Counted from the stretch's first letter, positions 9,497-17,837 are shown. The stretch: DNA of 64,000 bases from Hyphomicrobiales bacterium (GCA_900466875.1 UBNQ01000003.1:129536-193535), one strand, 5' to 3'. Notes: a model not told the origin generated them from the sequence alone. A program made the numbers and translations.

Positions 9497-10426
9497 TTAG
9501 GCAATCGGCTCCAGGCGCTCTTCGAGCGACCTGCGCAGATGCTCATGCTGTGTCGGCAGTTTCAGCGCCTGGCCGAGATGCGCGGTATCCTCGTCGCGGT
9601 CGAAGCCCGGCTCATTCGTGGCGATCTCGAACAGAACGCCGCCCGGCGTGCGAAAATAGATCGCCCAGAAATAATCGCGGTCGATCACCGGCGTGACCTG
9701 ATAGCCCGTATCCATCAGCGCCTTGCGGACTTCGAGCTGCTTTGCCCGGTTTTCGGCCGCAAAAGCAATGTGATGCACGGAACCGGCGCCAAGGCGGGCG
9801 CTCGAAATATTCGGCATCGTCTCGACATCGATGAAGTCCGCACCATTGCCGCCGGGAATGCCGAAGCGGGTGACACCATCCTTGGCATCGACCCGTTCAT
9901 AGCCCATGAACTTCAGCAGTTCGGCGGTGGAGCCTTCGTCGCGAAGCCGCATGGAAGCGGAGTGGAAACCACGGATCGCCTCTTCCGCACCGACGCCATT
10001 GCCTGTCCATGGAGCGCGATTGTCATCCTTCACCTCGACCAGCGCAAAACCATCGCCATCGGGACCGGCAAAATGCAGGCGCTTTTCACCGAAGGCTTCA
10101 TCGGCTTTCAACCCATCGGCACCCAATTTTGTCAGCCGGTCCGTCCAGTAACCGATCGAGCCCTGCGGCACGGAGAAGACGGTCGTGCCCACTTCGCCGG
10201 TACCGGGACGGCCCTGCGCGATATGCGGGAACGGAAAATAGGTCATCACCGAACCGGGCGTGCCGACTTCGTCGCCGTAATAGAGATGGTAGACATCCGG
10301 CGCATCGAAATTGACGGTCTTCTTGACGCGGCGAAGGCCAAGCGTATCGGTGAAGAATTTGTTGTTGGTGGAAGCACTCGCGGCCATCGACGTGACGTGG
10401 TGCAGGCCCTTGATCTGGGTAAGCAT
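9497..10426 (-). CDS. Ring-cleaving dioxygenase, MhqO-like VOC protein
   Basis: A 309-residue protein with two vicinal-oxygen-chelate modules, resembling the MhqO/LinE-like hydroquinone dioxygenases. Candidate metal ligands are the His in GLHHVTS near the N-terminus, His in GSVHHIAF and Glu in GGVLFEIA. I chose the internal ATG rather than the longest frame because AAGGGG stands nine bases upstream and the protein then starts at the conserved MLTQIKGLHHV. It is first in the cassette with the hydrolase and aldehyde dehydrogenase, and a palindrome lies in its promoter region. The likely role is detoxification of quinones or catechols by ring opening. Confidence 0.87.
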   Translation of the reverse strand: MLTQIKGLHHVTSMAASASTNNKFFTDTLGLRRVKKTVNFDAPDVYHLYYGDEVGTPGSVMTYFPFPHIAQGRPGTGEVGTTVFSVPQGSIGYWTDRLTKLGADGLKADEAFGEKRLHFAGPDGDGFALVEVKDDNRAPWTGNGVGAEEAIRGFHSASMRLRDEGSTAELLKFMGYERVDAKDGVTRFGIPGGNGADFIDVETMPNISSARLGAGSVHHIAFAAENRAKQLEVRKALMDTGYQVTPVIDRDYFWAIYFRTPGGVLFEIATNEPGFDRDEDTAHLGQALKLPTQHEHLRRSLEERLEPIA

Positions 10427-10512
10427 GTCAAACCCCTTGTTCCTTCGGGACCGCCCATGCGGCCCGCTGTTCATGGGGTGATATTTGGTCGATCTGGCCC
10501 GGCTTGGATAGA

Positions 10513-10537
10513 CGAACACATCCGAACGGATTGTTCG
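10513..10537 (-). promoter_or_regulatory. Palindromic operator candidate of the dioxygenase cassette
   Basis: An imperfect inverted repeat with arms CGAACACATCCG and CGGATTGTTCG around a central AA, one base unequal between arms, lies about 90 bp upstream of the dioxygenase start. Its size and place suit a MarR- or TetR-type repressor. No regulator gene is adjacent, so the binding protein is unknown. Confidence 0.4.
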
Positions 10538-10569
10538 CTTTTAGTTGACGCCAAGCCGACAGCGTTCAC

Positions 10570-11274
10570 CTATTGAACGTCTTCCGGCAAACACCAGTCG
10601 ATCGGGTCTTTACCGATCGATTGCAGGTATTCGTTCGTCGTGGAAAACGGTCGCGAGCCGAGAAAGCCGTTATGTGCCGATAGCGGCGACGGATGCGCCG
10701 ACTTCAGCACCAGATGCCGTTCCTGATCGACAAAGGCCGCCTTCTTCTGCGCGTAGGAGCCCCAGAGAATGAAGACGATGCCGTCGCATTCGTCATTTAC
10801 CGTACGGATCACCGCATCGGTGAACTTCTCCCAACCCTGCCCCTGATGCGCCGCCGCCTTGCCCTCTTCCACCGTCAGCACGCTGTTCAGGAGCAGTACG
10901 CCCTGCTCCGCCCAGCTTTCGAGAAAGCCGTGCTTTGCCGGAGGGATATCGAGATCGGCCTGCATTTCCTTGTAGATATTGACGAGCGATGGCGGGGTCT
11001 TCACGCCGGGCTGGACGGAGAAGCACAGGCCATGCGCCTGGCCGAACCCGTGATACGGGTCCTGGCCAAGGATCACGACCTTCACCTCGTCGAGCGGGGT
11101 AAGGTCGAGTGCTCGAAAATACTCCGAACCCTTTGGGAAGATTCGCTTTCCCGCCTGCTTTTCAGCGACGAGAAAGCGCTTGAGATCGGCCATGTAGGGA
11201 TCCGCGAATTCGCCCTCCAGAGCGAATTTCCAGCTTTCCTCCAGCTTGATCTCACCATCCGCCATGCCATTCAC
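10570..11274 (-). CDS. ung: Uracil-DNA glycosylase, family 1
   Basis: Removes uracil from DNA as the first step of base excision repair. The 234-residue product carries the water-activating loop [10 protein letters not shown] at 70-79 (catalytic Asp72), the uracil-recognition block around [10 protein letters not shown], and the C-terminal [13 protein letters not shown] loop that inserts into the minor groove. All family-1 signatures are intact. The second ATG (residue 4) is an equally possible start. It stands alone between the dioxygenase and a glyoxalase gene on the same strand. Confidence 0.96.
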   Translation of the reverse strand: MNGMADGEIKLEESWKFALEGEFADPYMADLKRFLVAEKQAGKRIFPKGSEYFRALDLTPLDEVKVVILGQDPYHGFGQAHGLCFSVQPGVKTPPSLVNIYKEMQADLDIPPAKHGFLESWAEQGVLLLNSVLTVEEGKAAAHQGQGWEKFTDAVIRTVNDECDGIVFILWGSYAQKKAAFVDQERHLVLKSAHPSPLSAHNGFLGSRPFSTTNEYLQSIGKDPIDWCLPEDVQ

Positions 11275-11291
11275 CCTTTACTGAAACCGCC

Positions 11292-11687
11292 TTACTGGAA
11301 ACGACCAGCGCGCTGGATGACTTCCGTCTTGTAGCCATCCGGATCCGTCACGAAGAAGAACTTTGCGAACGGCTTGCCCTCATGCGGCATCTCGACGAGC
11401 TTGCCGACGGTCAGCCCCAGATCGGTAAAGCGCTTGTATTCGGCTTCGATATCCTCGACCGTCACCGCCAGATGGCCGTAACCATTGCCGAGATCGTAAG
11501 GCTCTGTGCGGCCGGCATTGACAGTCAGCTCCAGCTCGAACCCGGTTTCCGGGTTCGAGAGATAGATCAGCGTGAACCCGTCGAAGGGCACGCGGCTGGC
11601 GACTTTCAGACCAAAGGCCTTGTCGTAGAAATCGACCGACCGCGCCTCTTCGAGCACGCGGATCATCGAATGAACCAGTTTGGCCAT
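11292..11687 (-). CDS. Glyoxalase I-like VOC protein (lactoylglutathione lyase)
   Basis: A 131-residue single-module VOC protein aligned by eye with GloA: metal ligands His6, Glu53 (in FELELT), His72 (in GYGHLAV) and Glu122 (in GYKTEVI) are all in place. It would isomerise the glutathione hemithioacetal of methylglyoxal to S-lactoylglutathione. The divergence from canonical GloA in the substrate loop leaves another small electrophile possible. It ends 17 bp before ung begins and starts 12 bp downstream of galE, all on the same strand. Confidence 0.8.
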   Translation of the reverse strand: MAKLVHSMIRVLEEARSVDFYDKAFGLKVASRVPFDGFTLIYLSNPETGFELELTVNAGRTEPYDLGNGYGHLAVTVEDIEAEYKRFTDLGLTVGKLVEMPHEGKPFAKFFFVTDPDGYKTEVIQRAGRFQ

Positions 11688-11699
11688 GAACAGTCTTCC

Positions 11700-12689
11700 T
11701 TACTGCATCACGTGGTTCGACCGGGAATGCCAGGCCCACGCGGACTTGATGATATCGGCCAGCGAATATTGCGGCTCCCAGCCGAGCACTTCGCGCGCCT
11801 TGTCATTGTTGGCGACAAGCGATGTGGAATCGCCTTCGCGACGGCCGACATATTCCACCGGGAAGGGTTTGCCGGACACATCCGAAATCGCGCCGAGCAA
11901 TTCCTTCACCGTCGTTCCAGTGCCGGTGCCCAGGTTGAGTTCGACCATCTCGCCGCCGGCAAGAAGGTAATCGACGGCGCGAACATGCGCATCGGCCAGG
12001 TCGAGAACGTGGATATAGTCGCGCACGCAGGTGCCGTCGCGCGTGTCATAGTCATCGCCAAAGACCTTGAAACCCTGACGGCGGCCGAGCGCTGCCTCGA
12101 TCGCGAGCGGGATGGCGTGGGTTTCCGGCGTATGCCATTCACCGATCCGCCCCTCGAAATCGGCACCGGCGGCGTTGAAATAACGCAGCATCACCGACTT
12201 CAGGCCCATATACTGGCCGTAATCCTTCAGCGCCTGCTCGATGATGTATTTCGTGCGGCCGTAAGGGTTGATCGGTGCCTGTCCGTGGGTTTCGTCCATC
12301 GGCACCTGAACCGGCAGGCCATAGGTCGCGCAGGTCGAAGAAAAGACGAAAGCCTTCACGCCAGCCTTCATCGCGGCCGACATCAGCGTCAGCGCGCCGA
12401 CCACATTGTTGTCGTAAAATCCGACCGGGTTCTTGACAGACTCACCCACCTCGATCAGCGCGGCGAAGTGGAGAACCGCTTCCGGCTTGTGCTTGGCAAA
12501 CACTTCATCCAGACGGTCATGGTCACGGATATCGCCCTCTTCGAGCTCGCCCCAACGGACGAATTCCGCATGCCCATTCGAAAGATTGTCGAAAACGACG
12601 GGTTCGTAACCCCGCTCCGCCAGCACCAGACACGTATGGGATCCGATATAACCGGCACCACCCACCACAAGCACTTTCTTCTTCGACAT
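11700..12689 (-). CDS. galE: UDP-glucose 4-epimerase
   Basis: Interconverts UDP-glucose and UDP-galactose for exopolysaccharide and lipopolysaccharide synthesis. The 329-residue extended SDR has the NAD-binding GGAGYIG at 10-16, a Ser/Thr in SSTCATYG around 118, and the catalytic Tyr143 and Lys147 in NPYGRTK. Two ATGs are adjacent; the second is better placed, five bases after GAGG. A longer frame upstream is not needed. The strong match over the full length makes the call secure. Confidence 0.95.
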   Translation of the reverse strand: MSKKKVLVVGGAGYIGSHTCLVLAERGYEPVVFDNLSNGHAEFVRWGELEEGDIRDHDRLDEVFAKHKPEAVLHFAALIEVGESVKNPVGFYDNNVVGALTLMSAAMKAGVKAFVFSSTCATYGLPVQVPMDETHGQAPINPYGRTKYIIEQALKDYGQYMGLKSVMLRYFNAAGADFEGRIGEWHTPETHAIPLAIEAALGRRQGFKVFGDDYDTRDGTCVRDYIHVLDLADAHVRAVDYLLAGGEMVELNLGTGTGTTVKELLGAISDVSGKPFPVEYVGRREGDSTSLVANNDKAREVLGWEPQYSLADIIKSAWAWHSRSNHVMQ

Positions 12690-12772
12690 CATGTCCTCAA
12701 AGGTTGTTGAAGCCGGCGGCACTATAACGGGCGCTTTGTGAAAAGCCACCCGTCAGATATTGCATCGCAAAC

Positions 12773-12801
12773 TTGAAAAACATAGCACTCAGTGCTACCT
12801 T
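12773..12801 (+). promoter_or_regulatory. Promoter with palindromic operator of decayed TA locus
   Basis: TTGAAA and TACCTT are separated by 17 bp and stand just before the toxin remnant. A perfect palindrome TAGCACT-C-AGTGCTA (12783-12797) fills the spacer and overlaps the first bases of the -10 hexamer, the expected layout for autorepression by a HigA-type antitoxin. Confidence 0.6.
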
Positions 12802-12806
12802 AAATC

Positions 12807-13038
12807 ATGAACGCTCGCATCTTTAAAACCGCCTAGTTTGCGAAGGCTGCCAGAAAGGCACGCATCAGCGATGATGCGCTTCGCATGGCGATCAAGCAAG
12901 TTGAACAAGGCCAGGCTGACGATCTCGGTGGCGGCATTTTCAAGAAGCGGCTCGATCATAATTGTATAGTCGAAAGGCACAGACCTTGAAAACGAACTCC
13001 AGAGCGGCGCATTGAAGGAGATCGGCGATGGCGACTAA
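12807..13038 (+). pseudogene. Decayed RelE/HigB-type toxin gene
   Basis: The frame starts MNARIFKTA, then meets TAG at 12834; reading on gives FAKAARKARISDDALRMA and a GQADDLGGGIFKKR segment, the N-terminal half typical of HigB-like mRNA interferases. The family's central part is missing. A last piece in another frame, DLENELQSGALKEIGDGD, ends with TAA at 13036-13038 and overlaps the antitoxin start by 11 bp, as intact toxin genes of this type do. So the gene has a nonsense codon plus an internal deletion and frameshift and cannot make a toxin. The neighbouring antitoxin is intact. Confidence 0.75.
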
Positions 13039-13351
13039 AAAAGCTTTCAAGAGCGAAGCTTTCGAGGCAATACATAGCGCCGTCGAGGATATGTATAATG
13101 CCGGCACGATCGACAAGCGGACGCTGCGCACTTTCGACGAAACGTGCCTGACTGTCCCAGTGGAATTATCCCCGCATGAAATCAAACGCCTGCGAGAAGA
13201 AAATCGCCTCAGCCAGCCCGTCTTTGCTCGATACATGAACACGAGCGAGTCCACCGTGCAGAAGTGGGAGAGCGGCGCCAAACGCCCTAGCGGCCCCGCC
13301 TTGAAGCTTCTGGATATCGTGCGAAAACATGGACTTCAGGTCCTCTCCTGA
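13028..13351 (+). CDS. HigA/NadS-like XRE antitoxin, orphan
   Basis: A 107-residue DNA-binding protein. Residues about 48-102 are a helix-turn-helix of the XRE class, with RLSQPVFARYMNTSESTVQ spanning the HTH and WESGAKRPSGPALKLL following, the pattern of HigA/NadS-type antitoxins that act with RelE/HigB toxins. AAGGAGA precedes the ATG. The toxin gene directly upstream is broken, so this is an orphan antitoxin that can still bind the palindrome at 12783-12797. It may be kept as a regulator or as an anti-addiction factor. Confidence 0.85.
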   Translation: MATKKAFKSEAFEAIHSAVEDMYNAGTIDKRTLRTFDETCLTVPVELSPHEIKRLREENRLSQPVFARYMNTSESTVQKWESGAKRPSGPALKLLDIVRKHGLQVLS

Positions 13352-13371
13352 TTCATTTCCCGAAAGTCTTC

Positions 13372-13728
13372 ATGCGTTACGTCTTTCTCTGTCTCGGCTG
13401 GTTCTTCGTGGCGCTCGGCGTGGTCGGTGCCTTTCTGCCTGTCTTGCCGACGACGCCATTCCTGCTGCTGGCCGTTGCCTGTTTCGCCCGCTCGTCGCCA
13501 AGGCTGGAAGCATGGCTGCTGAACCACAAGACATTCGGCCCGCCATTGAAGAACTGGCGCGAACGCGGCGCGATTTCACGCCGTGCAAAAATCACGGCGA
13601 TCTCGCTGATGGCACTCAGCTACACGGTTTTCTGGTTCGGCTCGCACCCGTCCGCCTGGCTCGCGCTTCTCGTGGCAGTCTTCATGATCGGACCGGCGAT
13701 CTTCATGCTCACAAGGCCGAGTGAATAA
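13372..13728 (+). CDS. DUF454 (YbaN-like) inner-membrane protein
   Basis: A 118-residue protein of the YbaN/DUF454 family, recognised by the opening hairpin of hydrophobic residues with FLPVLPTTPFLLLA, the following CFARSSPRLEAWLL and the HKTFGPPLKNWRERGAI segment. Three membrane helices are visible, with the last two at about 75-112. Function is unknown; homologues often sit near heme or iron genes, and here it ends 9 bp from the convergent hmuV. Confidence 0.88.
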   Translation: MRYVFLCLGWFFVALGVVGAFLPVLPTTPFLLLAVACFARSSPRLEAWLLNHKTFGPPLKNWRERGAISRRAKITAISLMALSYTVFWFGSHPSAWLALLVAVFMIGPAIFMLTRPSE

Positions 13729-13737
13729 ACGCGAAGA

Positions 13738-14520
13738 TCAGCGATTGCGCGACTGCGGCAAGATGTAGGGGATATGCGCGGCCGGCACGCGCCCGACGGC
13801 ACCGGCAATGCCGTAGACCGACGCAATCATCTCGTCGCTCACCGTCTCGTGGCATGCGCCTTCGGCAACCACGCGGCCGTGATGTAGGACAACCAGATGA
13901 TCGGCGAACTCCGCCGCCAGATTGAGGTCGTGCAGGATGGCGAGCACCATGCCGCCGGCCGATGCGAAATCGCGCGCGGTTTCCAGCACGGAAATCTGAT
14001 GGCCGAGATCGAGGCTTGCCGTCGGCTCGTCAAGGAAAAGCGCCCTCGGCACGCCGTCGACGACCGGCTGCGGCACCTGCGCCAGCGCCCGGGCAAACTG
14101 CACCCGTTGCTGCTCCCCGCCCGACATGGACGGATAGGGACGGCTTTCGAAGCCGCGCAAGCCCACCCGCGACAAAGCCTTGCGCGCCTCCTCGTTGGGA
14201 TTGAGCGCGCCATGCGCAACCGCACCCATGCGGGCGATTTCGAGCGCCGTGAACGGGAAGGCAAGCTGCGTCGCCTGCGGTAGCACGGCCCGGCGTTTGG
14301 CAAGATCGGCCGGCTGGCACAGATCGACGCTGGTACCGTAATAGGAGACGAGACCGCTGTCCGGCTTCATCTCGCCCGACAGGACCTTCATCAGCGTCGA
14401 CTTGCCGGCGCCGTTCGGGCCAATCACAACGGTAAACTGGCCGGGCTTCAGCGCGATATCGATACTGTCGATCAGCTTGCGGCCCGAACGGCTGACGGTA
14501 ACCTTGTCTGCAATGATCAT
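13738..14520 (-). CDS. hmuV: Hemin ABC importer, ATP-binding subunit
   Basis: A 260-residue ABC ATPase with Walker A GPNGAGKST, signature SGGEQQRVQFARAL and Walker B ending in ALFLDEPTASLD. It closely follows the HmuV pattern and overlaps the permease gene by 4 nt, so it powers heme entry through HmuU. It is the last gene of the hmuTUV operon. Confidence 0.92.
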   Translation of the reverse strand: MIIADKVTVSRSGRKLIDSIDIALKPGQFTVVIGPNGAGKSTLMKVLSGEMKPDSGLVSYYGTSVDLCQPADLAKRRAVLPQATQLAFPFTALEIARMGAVAHGALNPNEEARKALSRVGLRGFESRPYPSMSGGEQQRVQFARALAQVPQPVVDGVPRALFLDEPTASLDLGHQISVLETARDFASAGGMVLAILHDLNLAAEFADHLVVLHHGRVVAEGACHETVSDEMIASVYGIAGAVGRVPAAHIPYILPQSRNR

Positions 14521-15602
14521 GGCAAATCCCGCGAGCCGATGCCGTTCTTGCCGATCAGCAGGAAGAGGAAGACGGGAGCGCCGAACAGCGCCGTCACGAC
14601 ACCGATCGGCAGTTCCATGGGCGCTGCGACTGTGCGGGAGACAGCGTCGGCGATCAGCAGCAGCGCACCGCCGCCCAGTGCCGAACCCGGCAGCAGGAAA
14701 CGATGGGAGGGTCCCATGGCGAGCCTCAGGAGATGCGGCACGACGATGCCGACGAAGCCGATGGAACCCGCAACAGCCACAGTCGAACCACAGGCTGCGG
14801 CGACGGCAACGATAACGACCCGCTTCAGCCGCTGTACCGGAATGCCCATGTGAAAGGCGGCCGCGTCGCCCAGGATCAGCGCATCGAGCCCTTTGGCAAC
14901 GAAGGGAATGATCGCCATGACGAACACGATGAACGGCAGGATCGACAGCACGCGGCCATAGGTGGCCCCGCCCAGCGAGCCGAGGCTCCAGAAGGTGATG
15001 TCGCGCAGCTGGCGGTCATCGGCAACGACGATCAGAAGGCCCATGACGGCGCCGGCAAGCGCCCCGATCGCAATCCCGCACAGGATGAGCGCAGTGGTCG
15101 AGGTGCGCCCGTCGCGCGTGGCGATCGCATAAAGAAGCCAGGTGACCACCAGACCGCCGAAAAACGCCATCAGCGGCAAAAACTGGTTGCCGAGCAAAGA
15201 CGCGATCGGCGCAAGCGCCCCGCCACCGAGCACGATGGCGCTTACCGCGGCAAGGCCGGCACCGGAAGTCACCCCGACAATGCCGGGATCGGCAAGCGGA
15301 TTGCGAAACAGGCCCTGCATCATCGCGCCGGACACCGCGAGCGCCGCGCCGATCAATAGCCCGAGCGCGGTGCGCGGCAGACGCACGGCTTCGAGGATCA
15401 CCCGTTCCTGCGTCGTCAGGCTGCCGCCATTGCCGGTCAGATAGGCGAACAGATCACGCAAGCCCACGCCGGTCGGGCCGACATGCAGGGAAATCAGGCA
15501 GGAAACGACGAGCAGGATGGCGAGAAGAAAAAGAACCAGCACGCCCTGAGACGTCCTGTCTCCCTCACCTGTCCGGCGAAAGGGCATGGCGAGCGCTTTC
15601 AT
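14517..15602 (-). CDS. hmuU: Hemin ABC importer, permease subunit
   Basis: A 361-residue FecCD-type permease with about nine to ten membrane helices; conserved blocks include RLPRTALGLLIGAALAVSG near 95 and GFVGIVVPHLLRL near 285, the latter forming the coupling helix that contacts the ATPase. Its ATG overlaps the hmuT stop by one base (TGATG) and its stop overlaps hmuV by 4 nt, indicating translational coupling throughout the operon. Confidence 0.92.
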   Translation of the reverse strand: MKALAMPFRRTGEGDRTSQGVLVLFLLAILLVVSCLISLHVGPTGVGLRDLFAYLTGNGGSLTTQERVILEAVRLPRTALGLLIGAALAVSGAMMQGLFRNPLADPGIVGVTSGAGLAAVSAIVLGGGALAPIASLLGNQFLPLMAFFGGLVVTWLLYAIATRDGRTSTTALILCGIAIGALAGAVMGLLIVVADDRQLRDITFWSLGSLGGATYGRVLSILPFIVFVMAIIPFVAKGLDALILGDAAAFHMGIPVQRLKRVVIVAVAAACGSTVAVAGSIGFVGIVVPHLLRLAMGPSHRFLLPGSALGGGALLLIADAVSRTVAAPMELPIGVVTALFGAPVFLFLLIGKNGIGSRDLP

Positions 15603-16498
15603 CAGTCGATCTCGCCCGGATATATTTTCGTTGCCAGCACCCGTGCCGCTTCCGGTGTGCGGGGACCAAAGCCGAGCAGCAGCAGCCCGTCCATCGAAAC
15701 CAGCGCCTTGTTGGCGGCTGCAGGCGTCGTCTGCATCGAGGGAAGCGCGAACATTTCTTCCGGCGTGATGGAGTGGTCACCGCGCGACATGGAGAGAATC
15801 ACATCGGGTGCTGCGGCTATGACCGCCTCGTCGGACATCGGCTTGTAGCCGTTGATGGTCGGCGCCGCATTGACGCCGCCCGCCATCTCGATGATCGCGC
15901 CTGCTTCCGTATCCGCACCACCCGCCATCAGACGACCGTTTGATGTGGACAGGACGAACAGGACTTTCTTCTTCTGGTCGCCGTTCTTTTCGCCGATCCT
16001 GGCAACGTCGGCGGCAACCGCCTTTAGCCCGTCCTCGGTCTTCGTCGCCAGCGCCTCGGCCTTGTCGGACAAGCCGACAGCCGTACCGATATCGCGGATT
16101 TTCTGACCGATCTTGTCGGCTTCCGGCGGCGTCGGGATGACCACCATCGGCACTTCGCTGGCCTTCAGGATCTCCAGCACCGGCGGCGGGCCGGAACCTT
16201 CCTCCATCAGGATCAGATCCGGCTTCTGGCCCAGAATGCCTTCCGCCGAAAGCTGGCGCATATAGCCGACATCAGGCTTGGAATTGGCATCTGCCGGATA
16301 GAAGCTGGTGGAGTCGCGCGCAACGATACGGTCCTGCGCGCCAAGATCGTAGAGGATTTCGGTGATCGTGCCGCCAACGGAGACGATGCGCTTCGCCTCC
16401 GGATTGCCCTTGTCGGCAGCCGACACGCTACCCGCCGAAACTGTCGATCCAATCAGAATGACCGCAAAAAGACGTCCGAACCTGGAACAGGAAACCAT
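15602..16498 (-). CDS. hmuT: Periplasmic hemin-binding protein
   Basis: A 298-residue substrate-binding protein of the TroA/BtuF fold. A signal peptide ends around SVSAADK (residue 28). The mature part begins with the family block RIVSVGGTITEILYDLGA and carries ARDSTSFYPADA, where the heme-ligating Tyr of HmuT/ShuT proteins is expected (YPADA). It hands heme to HmuUV. It is transcribed away from the heme-degradation genes on the other strand, sharing a 164-bp promoter region with them. Confidence 0.92.
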   Translation of the reverse strand: MVSCSRFGRLFAVILIGSTVSAGSVSAADKGNPEAKRIVSVGGTITEILYDLGAQDRIVARDSTSFYPADANSKPDVGYMRQLSAEGILGQKPDLILMEEGSGPPPVLEILKASEVPMVVIPTPPEADKIGQKIRDIGTAVGLSDKAEALATKTEDGLKAVAADVARIGEKNGDQKKKVLFVLSTSNGRLMAGGADTEAGAIIEMAGGVNAAPTINGYKPMSDEAVIAAAPDVILSMSRGDHSITPEEMFALPSMQTTPAAANKALVSMDGLLLLGFGPRTPEAARVLATKIYPGEID

Positions 16499-16567
16499 GA
16501 TGATCCACCTTTTGGCGTCACCGCAGACCCGAGAGAAACAAGACTGGGCAACGCTGCAAAATTCAAT

Positions 16568-16590
16568 AACTTGAGTTGACTACGCAAGTT
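16568..16590. promoter_or_regulatory. Inverted repeat in the divergent heme promoter region
   Basis: AACTTG and CAAGTT are separated by 11 bp and flank a TTGACT that may be a -35 hexamer for the rightward gene. The site lies midway between the hmuT and heme monooxygenase starts and could be an iron- or heme-responsive operator. It does not match the Fur, RirA or Irr box consensus sequences that I know, so the regulator is open. Confidence 0.35.
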
Positions 16591-16662
16591 TTTTTGGCTT
16601 TTCAAGGGGAGGACCGGCAGATATCTTGACCGGCGAGTGAAACTTAAGTGAGGGAAGTTTTC

Positions 16663-17010
16663 ATGTATATTGCAATGAACCGTTTTCGGGTTGTTCCGGG
16701 TTTTGAAGAGGCTTTCGAAGCCATCTGGCGCGACCGCCAAGGCCGCCTTGCGGAACTGCCGGGTTATATCGAATTTCACATGCTGAAAGGCCCAAAGGCC
16801 GAGGATCATTCCCTCTACGCGTCCCACACGGTCTGGGAAACGTTCGAGCATTTCAAGGCCTGGACGACCTCCGAACAGTTCCGCGCCGCCCATGCGAATG
16901 CCGGCAACAACCGCGGCAAGGTGGAATATCTCTCCGGCCCGCATTTCGAGGGTTTCGAAGTCATCATCCATGAAGACAAGAACGGCGTGCGCGCCGCCGA
17001 TGCGGCCTGA
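16663..17010 (+). CDS. IsdG-like heme-degrading monooxygenase
   Basis: A 115-residue ABM-fold protein. The catalytic trio of IsdG-type heme oxygenases can be aligned: Asn in IAMNRF near residue 6, Trp in FKAWTT near 66 and His in RAAHANAG near 76. Rhizobial relatives are called HmuQ/HmuD. I chose the ATG behind GAGGGA over an upstream GTG. It would open the heme ring to release iron. It is followed after 9 bp by the heme carrier gene, and both are divergent from hmuTUV. Confidence 0.82.
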   Translation: MYIAMNRFRVVPGFEEAFEAIWRDRQGRLAELPGYIEFHMLKGPKAEDHSLYASHTVWETFEHFKAWTTSEQFRAAHANAGNNRGKVEYLSGPHFEGFEVIIHEDKNGVRAADAA

Positions 17011-17019
17011 GGATCATTG

Positions 17020-17538
17020 ATGAACGCCGTAACCGAAATCACCCCTGATCGCCGTGAGCGTGCACTGGCCGCGCTGGCGGAAAAGCCAGACGGCATCGTC
17101 GAGTCGATCGCAGCCGCGGCCGACGTGACACCCGCCGAAATTCTTGAAATCCTGCCGCAGGGCTCGGCCGTCATCGCGCCGAAGGAAAGCTTTCTGGACA
17201 TCTGGAACGAGCTGACCACCTGGGGCATCGTGCTGTTCCTCGTTCATACCGATGACGTCGTTGCCGAAATCGATGGCGAACTCCCGGTCGGCTCGGAAGG
17301 TCATGGCTGGTTCAACATCCATGGCGACAGCCCGATCGGCGGTCACATCAAGAAGGATAACTGCGCTTCGATCGCTTTTGTCGACCGCGCCTTCCACGGC
17401 CGCCGTTCCTGTTCCATCTGGTTCATGAACGCCAAGGGCTCAGCCATGTTCAAGGTCTTCGTCAAACGCGACGAAGCCCGTGAACTGCTCGTCGAACAGC
17501 TCGCGAAGTTCGAGGCGCTGCGCGCCAGCTACGCCTGA
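17020..17538 (+). CDS. hutX: Cytosolic heme carrier, HutX family
   Basis: A 172-residue protein of the HutX/ChuX/HugX family, which binds heme in the cytoplasm and passes it to the degrading enzyme. The ILEILPQGSAVIAPKESF block and the C-terminal SIWFMNAKGSAMFKVFV strand are typical. GAGGAT precedes the ATG; a TTG one codon earlier is less likely. Together with the monooxygenase upstream it forms a two-gene heme-use unit; no HmuS gene is seen in the window. A strong terminator follows. Confidence 0.88.
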   Translation: MNAVTEITPDRRERALAALAEKPDGIVESIAAAADVTPAEILEILPQGSAVIAPKESFLDIWNELTTWGIVLFLVHTDDVVAEIDGELPVGSEGHGWFNIHGDSPIGGHIKKDNCASIAFVDRAFHGRRSCSIWFMNAKGSAMFKVFVKRDEARELLVEQLAKFEALRASYA

Positions 17539-17550
17539 TAGACAAAAGGA

Positions 17551-17582
17551 AAAGGCGGGCGCCTGCTGCTGCGCCCGCCTTT
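17551..17582 (+). terminator. Rho-independent terminator after hutX
   Basis: A perfect 12-bp stem, AAAGGCGGGCGC with GCGCCCGCCTTT, and an 8-base loop, 12 bp after the hutX stop. Confidence 0.88.
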
Positions 17583-17616
17583 CCGGGAAGTCCGGGATCG
17601 GACCGAAAGCCATGTT

Positions 17617-17805
17617 TCAGGGGTGCGCCACATGTTCGGGCTTGCCCTTGCGTTTCGTTGACGCAAAGTCTTCCAACTGCGTCTCGCTCATGGATTTTTC
17701 CATGCTCTTCGATGCACCCTTGAGCTCGCTTTTCTTGATGTCGCCGCGCTTTGCGGCAAGTGCCGCGCCTGCAGCCTTTTGCTGCGCCTTCGATTTTGCC
17801 GGCAT
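17617..17805 (-). CDS. DUF3008 family small stress-type protein
   Basis: A 62-residue, highly basic, probably disordered protein that starts MPAKSKAQQKAAGAALAAKR and contains KGASKSMEKSMS, the signature of DUF3008. Function is unknown; low-complexity Lys/Ala/Ser proteins of this sort are often part of the general stress response. GGAGG precedes the ATG, and a GGAAC-type promoter lies 35-60 bp upstream, divergent from a second one. Confidence 0.88.
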   Translation of the reverse strand: MPAKSKAQQKAAGAALAAKRGDIKKSELKGASKSMEKSMSETQLEDFASTKRKGKPEHVAHP

Positions 17806-17837
17806 CGCTGCCTCCGTCATCTGGTTGCCTGACGTCC

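Noticed and set aside
16499..16662. Fur, Irr or RirA box in the heme promoter region
   Set aside because: No sequence close to the consensus sites I know was found; only an unrelated inverted repeat was kept as a candidate.
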